Assembly: GCF_014191425.1 (NCBI RefSeq)
Contig: NZ_JACHWP010000010.1
Coordinates: forward strand, 1-49,458
Reading direction: 5' to 3'
Source: Helcobacillus massiliensis
GTDB lineage: Bacteria; Actinomycetota; Actinomycetes; Actinomycetales; Dermabacteraceae
DNA: 49,458 bases
Position numbers and translations under genes: made by a program. Of this stretch, positions 48,042 to 49,458 are shown piece after piece (within the stretch, counting starts at the first letter, position 1; each line of letters opens with the position of its first letter). The notes beneath the pieces are model-generated. The model made no database searches, was not told the DNA's origin, and saw nothing but the letters and a program-made list of their open reading frames with translations.

Positions 48042-48973
48042 CGGGCGGCTCCTTCCAGGACGAGTTCGCGTTTCAGAGCGGATCGCGCCCGCGCCCGGGT
48101 GACAATCCGGGTGATGATGCTGCGCCGCGGCGAGAACAGCAGCGAGAACAGGAAGATCGCGAACAGGGTGAGCACGATCAACGGCCCGGTGGGCACCTTG
48201 CCGAGCACGATCGACAGGTAGGCGCCGACGCCGCTGCCCAGCGCGCCGAACACGGCCGACAAGGCCACCATGCCGGGCAGAGTGCGCGTCCACTGGCGGG
48301 CGGCGGCGGGCGGGGTGACGACGAACGCGACCATGAGAACGAGACCGACGGCCTTCACCCCGATCACAGTGGCGATCACGATCGTGGTGAACATGAGCAT
48401 GTCGATAGTGCGCGCTCGGAAGCCGAGCACGGTGGAGTGGTCGGGATCGAAGGTGCGCAGCGCGAACTCCTTCCAGAACACCAGCATCAATACCAGCGCG
48501 AGCGACCCGACGATGATGCTGGTGGTCAGATCGGCGATGGTGATGACAGAGGCGTTGCCGAAGAGATAGTCCTGGATGCCACCCTTGCCGGGGAAGACGC
48601 CGTTGGCGATGATCCGCATGAGCAGCATCCCCGCGCCGAAGAAGATCGTCAGCGCCACAGCCATCGCGGTGTCGATGTGGATCTTCGAGGTGCGGGTCAC
48701 GCCGTTGGCGAACAGCACCGCGATCGTGCCGACGACGACCGCTCCGATGATGAGCCCGATCATGTTGCGCCCGTCGACGCCGAGGACGACCACGGCGGTG
48801 AGGAAGGCCAGCAGGGTGCCGGGGAGGGCCGCGTGGGAGCTGACATCGCTGATAAGGGACTGCTTGCGCAGATACGCGAAGCTCCCGAGCGCGCCGGCGA
48901 CCAGGCCGATCGTCATCGTGCCGAAGAACACCATCCGGTAGGTGTGGTTATCGAAGAACTCGATCAGGCTCAT
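48038..48973 (-). CDS. Manganese/zinc-type ABC importer permease (first)
   Basis: A 311-residue ABC-3 permease. 'FGTMTIGLVAGALGSFAYLRKQSLISDVSSHAALPGTLLAFL' and 'VIGVKAVGLVLMVAFVVTPPAAARQWTRTLPGMVALSAVFGALG' are family marks, with about eight helices. ATG 48973 overlaps the ATP-binding protein stop by 4 nt. It forms the transmembrane channel with the second permease. A highly basic C-terminal tail (RSIITRIVTRARARSALKR) would lie in the cytoplasm. Confidence 0.9.
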   Translation of the reverse strand: MSLIEFFDNHTYRMVFFGTMTIGLVAGALGSFAYLRKQSLISDVSSHAALPGTLLAFLTAVVVLGVDGRNMIGLIIGAVVVGTIAVLFANGVTRTSKIHIDTAMAVALTIFFGAGMLLMRIIANGVFPGKGGIQDYLFGNASVITIADLTTSIIVGSLALVLMLVFWKEFALRTFDPDHSTVLGFRARTIDMLMFTTIVIATVIGVKAVGLVLMVAFVVTPPAAARQWTRTLPGMVALSAVFGALGSGVGAYLSIVLGKVPTGPLIVLTLFAIFLFSLLFSPRRSIITRIVTRARARSALKRELVLEGAAR

Positions 48974-49458
48974 GACGCGAACTCGAGGAAGGTGTCATCG
49001 TCCGCGGTGACCTCGTAGGCGGTGCGGATGTTCTCCTTGGTGAACGCCTCGTCGGCGGGACCGGAGGCGACGATGCGGCGGTTCAGCAGAGTGACGTGGT
49101 CGCAGTAGTCGCGCACGGTCGCCAGGTCGTGGTGCACGATCACGACGGTCTTGCCCTGCTCCCTGAGCGCGTGCAGCACGGTGACGATGGCCTGCTGGCT
49201 CTTCGCGTCGATGCCCTGGAACGGCTCGTCCATGAAGTACAGCTCGGGAGCCTGCACGAGGGTGCGGGCGAGGAACACGCGCTGGCGCTGTCCGCCGGAG
49301 AGCTCTCCGATCTGCCGGGAGGCAAGATCGGGGATCCCGGTCTGTTCCAGTGCTGCGATCGCGCGGGCGCGCTCGGCTTTGCCGGGGCGGCGGACCCAGC
49401 CGAGCGTGCCGTAGGTGCCCATCGTGACCACGTCGAGAACGGTGGTCGGGAAGTCCCA
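48970..49458 (-). CDS. Manganese/zinc-type ABC importer ATP-binding protein, 5' end outside window
   Basis: The visible 162 residues cover the second half of the ATPase: 'WDFPTTVLDVVTMGTYGTLGW' (the Q-loop region text of MntA/ZnuC proteins), signature 'LSGGQRQRVFLARTL', Walker B 'LYFMDEPFQGIDA' and H-loop 'VVIVHHDLATV'. Walker A is beyond the window end. The stop overlaps the first permease start. A metal-binding lipoprotein gene is expected upstream, outside the window. The order ATPase, permease, permease, regulator is a normal Mn/Fe importer operon. Confidence 0.9.
   Translation of the reverse strand, partial: WDFPTTVLDVVTMGTYGTLGWVRRPGKAERARAIAALEQTGIPDLASRQIGELSGGQRQRVFLARTLVQAPELYFMDEPFQGIDAKSQQAIVTVLHALREQGKTVVIVHHDLATVRDYCDHVTLLNRRIVASGPADEAFTKENIRTAYEVTADDDTFLEFAS

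Noticed and set aside
1-49458. tRNA, rRNA, prophage or CRISPR loci
   Set aside because: None recognised on either strand; the only mobile features are the IS110 element, the relaxase remnant and two toxin-antitoxin pairs.

Overview
The window is 49.5 kb of very GC-rich DNA from a high-GC Gram-positive bacterium. Codon use, many short-spaced TANNNT boxes directly in front of start codons (leaderless transcripts), an actinobacterial IS110 element and an actinobacterial-type MobF relaxase point to Actinomycetota, most likely a Micrococcales-type organism. I cannot name a genus. No rRNA, tRNA, CRISPR array or prophage was recognised.

Layout. 1-3091: two half ABC exporters, the first cut by the window edge. 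3159-9030: a small membrane ORF, a TerC-type manganese exporter, a rhodanese coupled to NAD(P)HX dehydratase, a DUF2871 protein, a MalY-like C-S lyase and a VapBC toxin-antitoxin pair. 9037-17190: a GNAT acetyltransferase, a SWIM/SNF2 helicase, an intact IS110 element with a possible bridge-RNA leader, a SnoaL/NTF2-like protein, an RHH-regulator/VOC pair and a divergent GNAT-like protein. 17187-23587: an AddAB/RecB-like helicase-nuclease pair translationally coupled to that GNAT-like gene. 24068-31061: a four-carbon acid-sugar (tetronate) catabolic locus with dehydrogenases, a DUF1537 kinase, a GntP permease, a GntR regulator with a clear palindromic operator, and a convergent glycerate kinase. 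31124-36891: a beta-lactamase-fold hydrolase, a HicAB pair, then a leftward set (DUF3870, DUF819 membrane protein, dipeptide epimerase, NlpC/P60 peptidase) that looks like a peptidoglycan-peptide salvage module. 37057-44257: assorted housekeeping and transport genes, including a phosphatase, two GNATs, YczE, a DAACS symporter, YccF and a MerR/TipA-like regulator.

At about 44.60 kb the sequence changes character. The last third of an arsenite-type BASS transporter is fused to the internal part of a MobF relaxase, which itself carries a nonsense codon at the catalytic tyrosine pair. Beyond it lies a manganese/zinc-type ABC importer operon with two DtxR-family regulators. I read this end as an acquired, decayed mobile segment.

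The most unusual whole-window signal is an iterated octamer, CCGACGGG / CCCGTCGG. I counted about 54 copies by eye against roughly 10 expected from base composition. It is equally frequent on both strands, falls in different reading frames, and is absent from the IS110 element, the VapBC genes and everything to the right of 44.6 kb. It therefore looks like a host signature that marks native versus acquired DNA.
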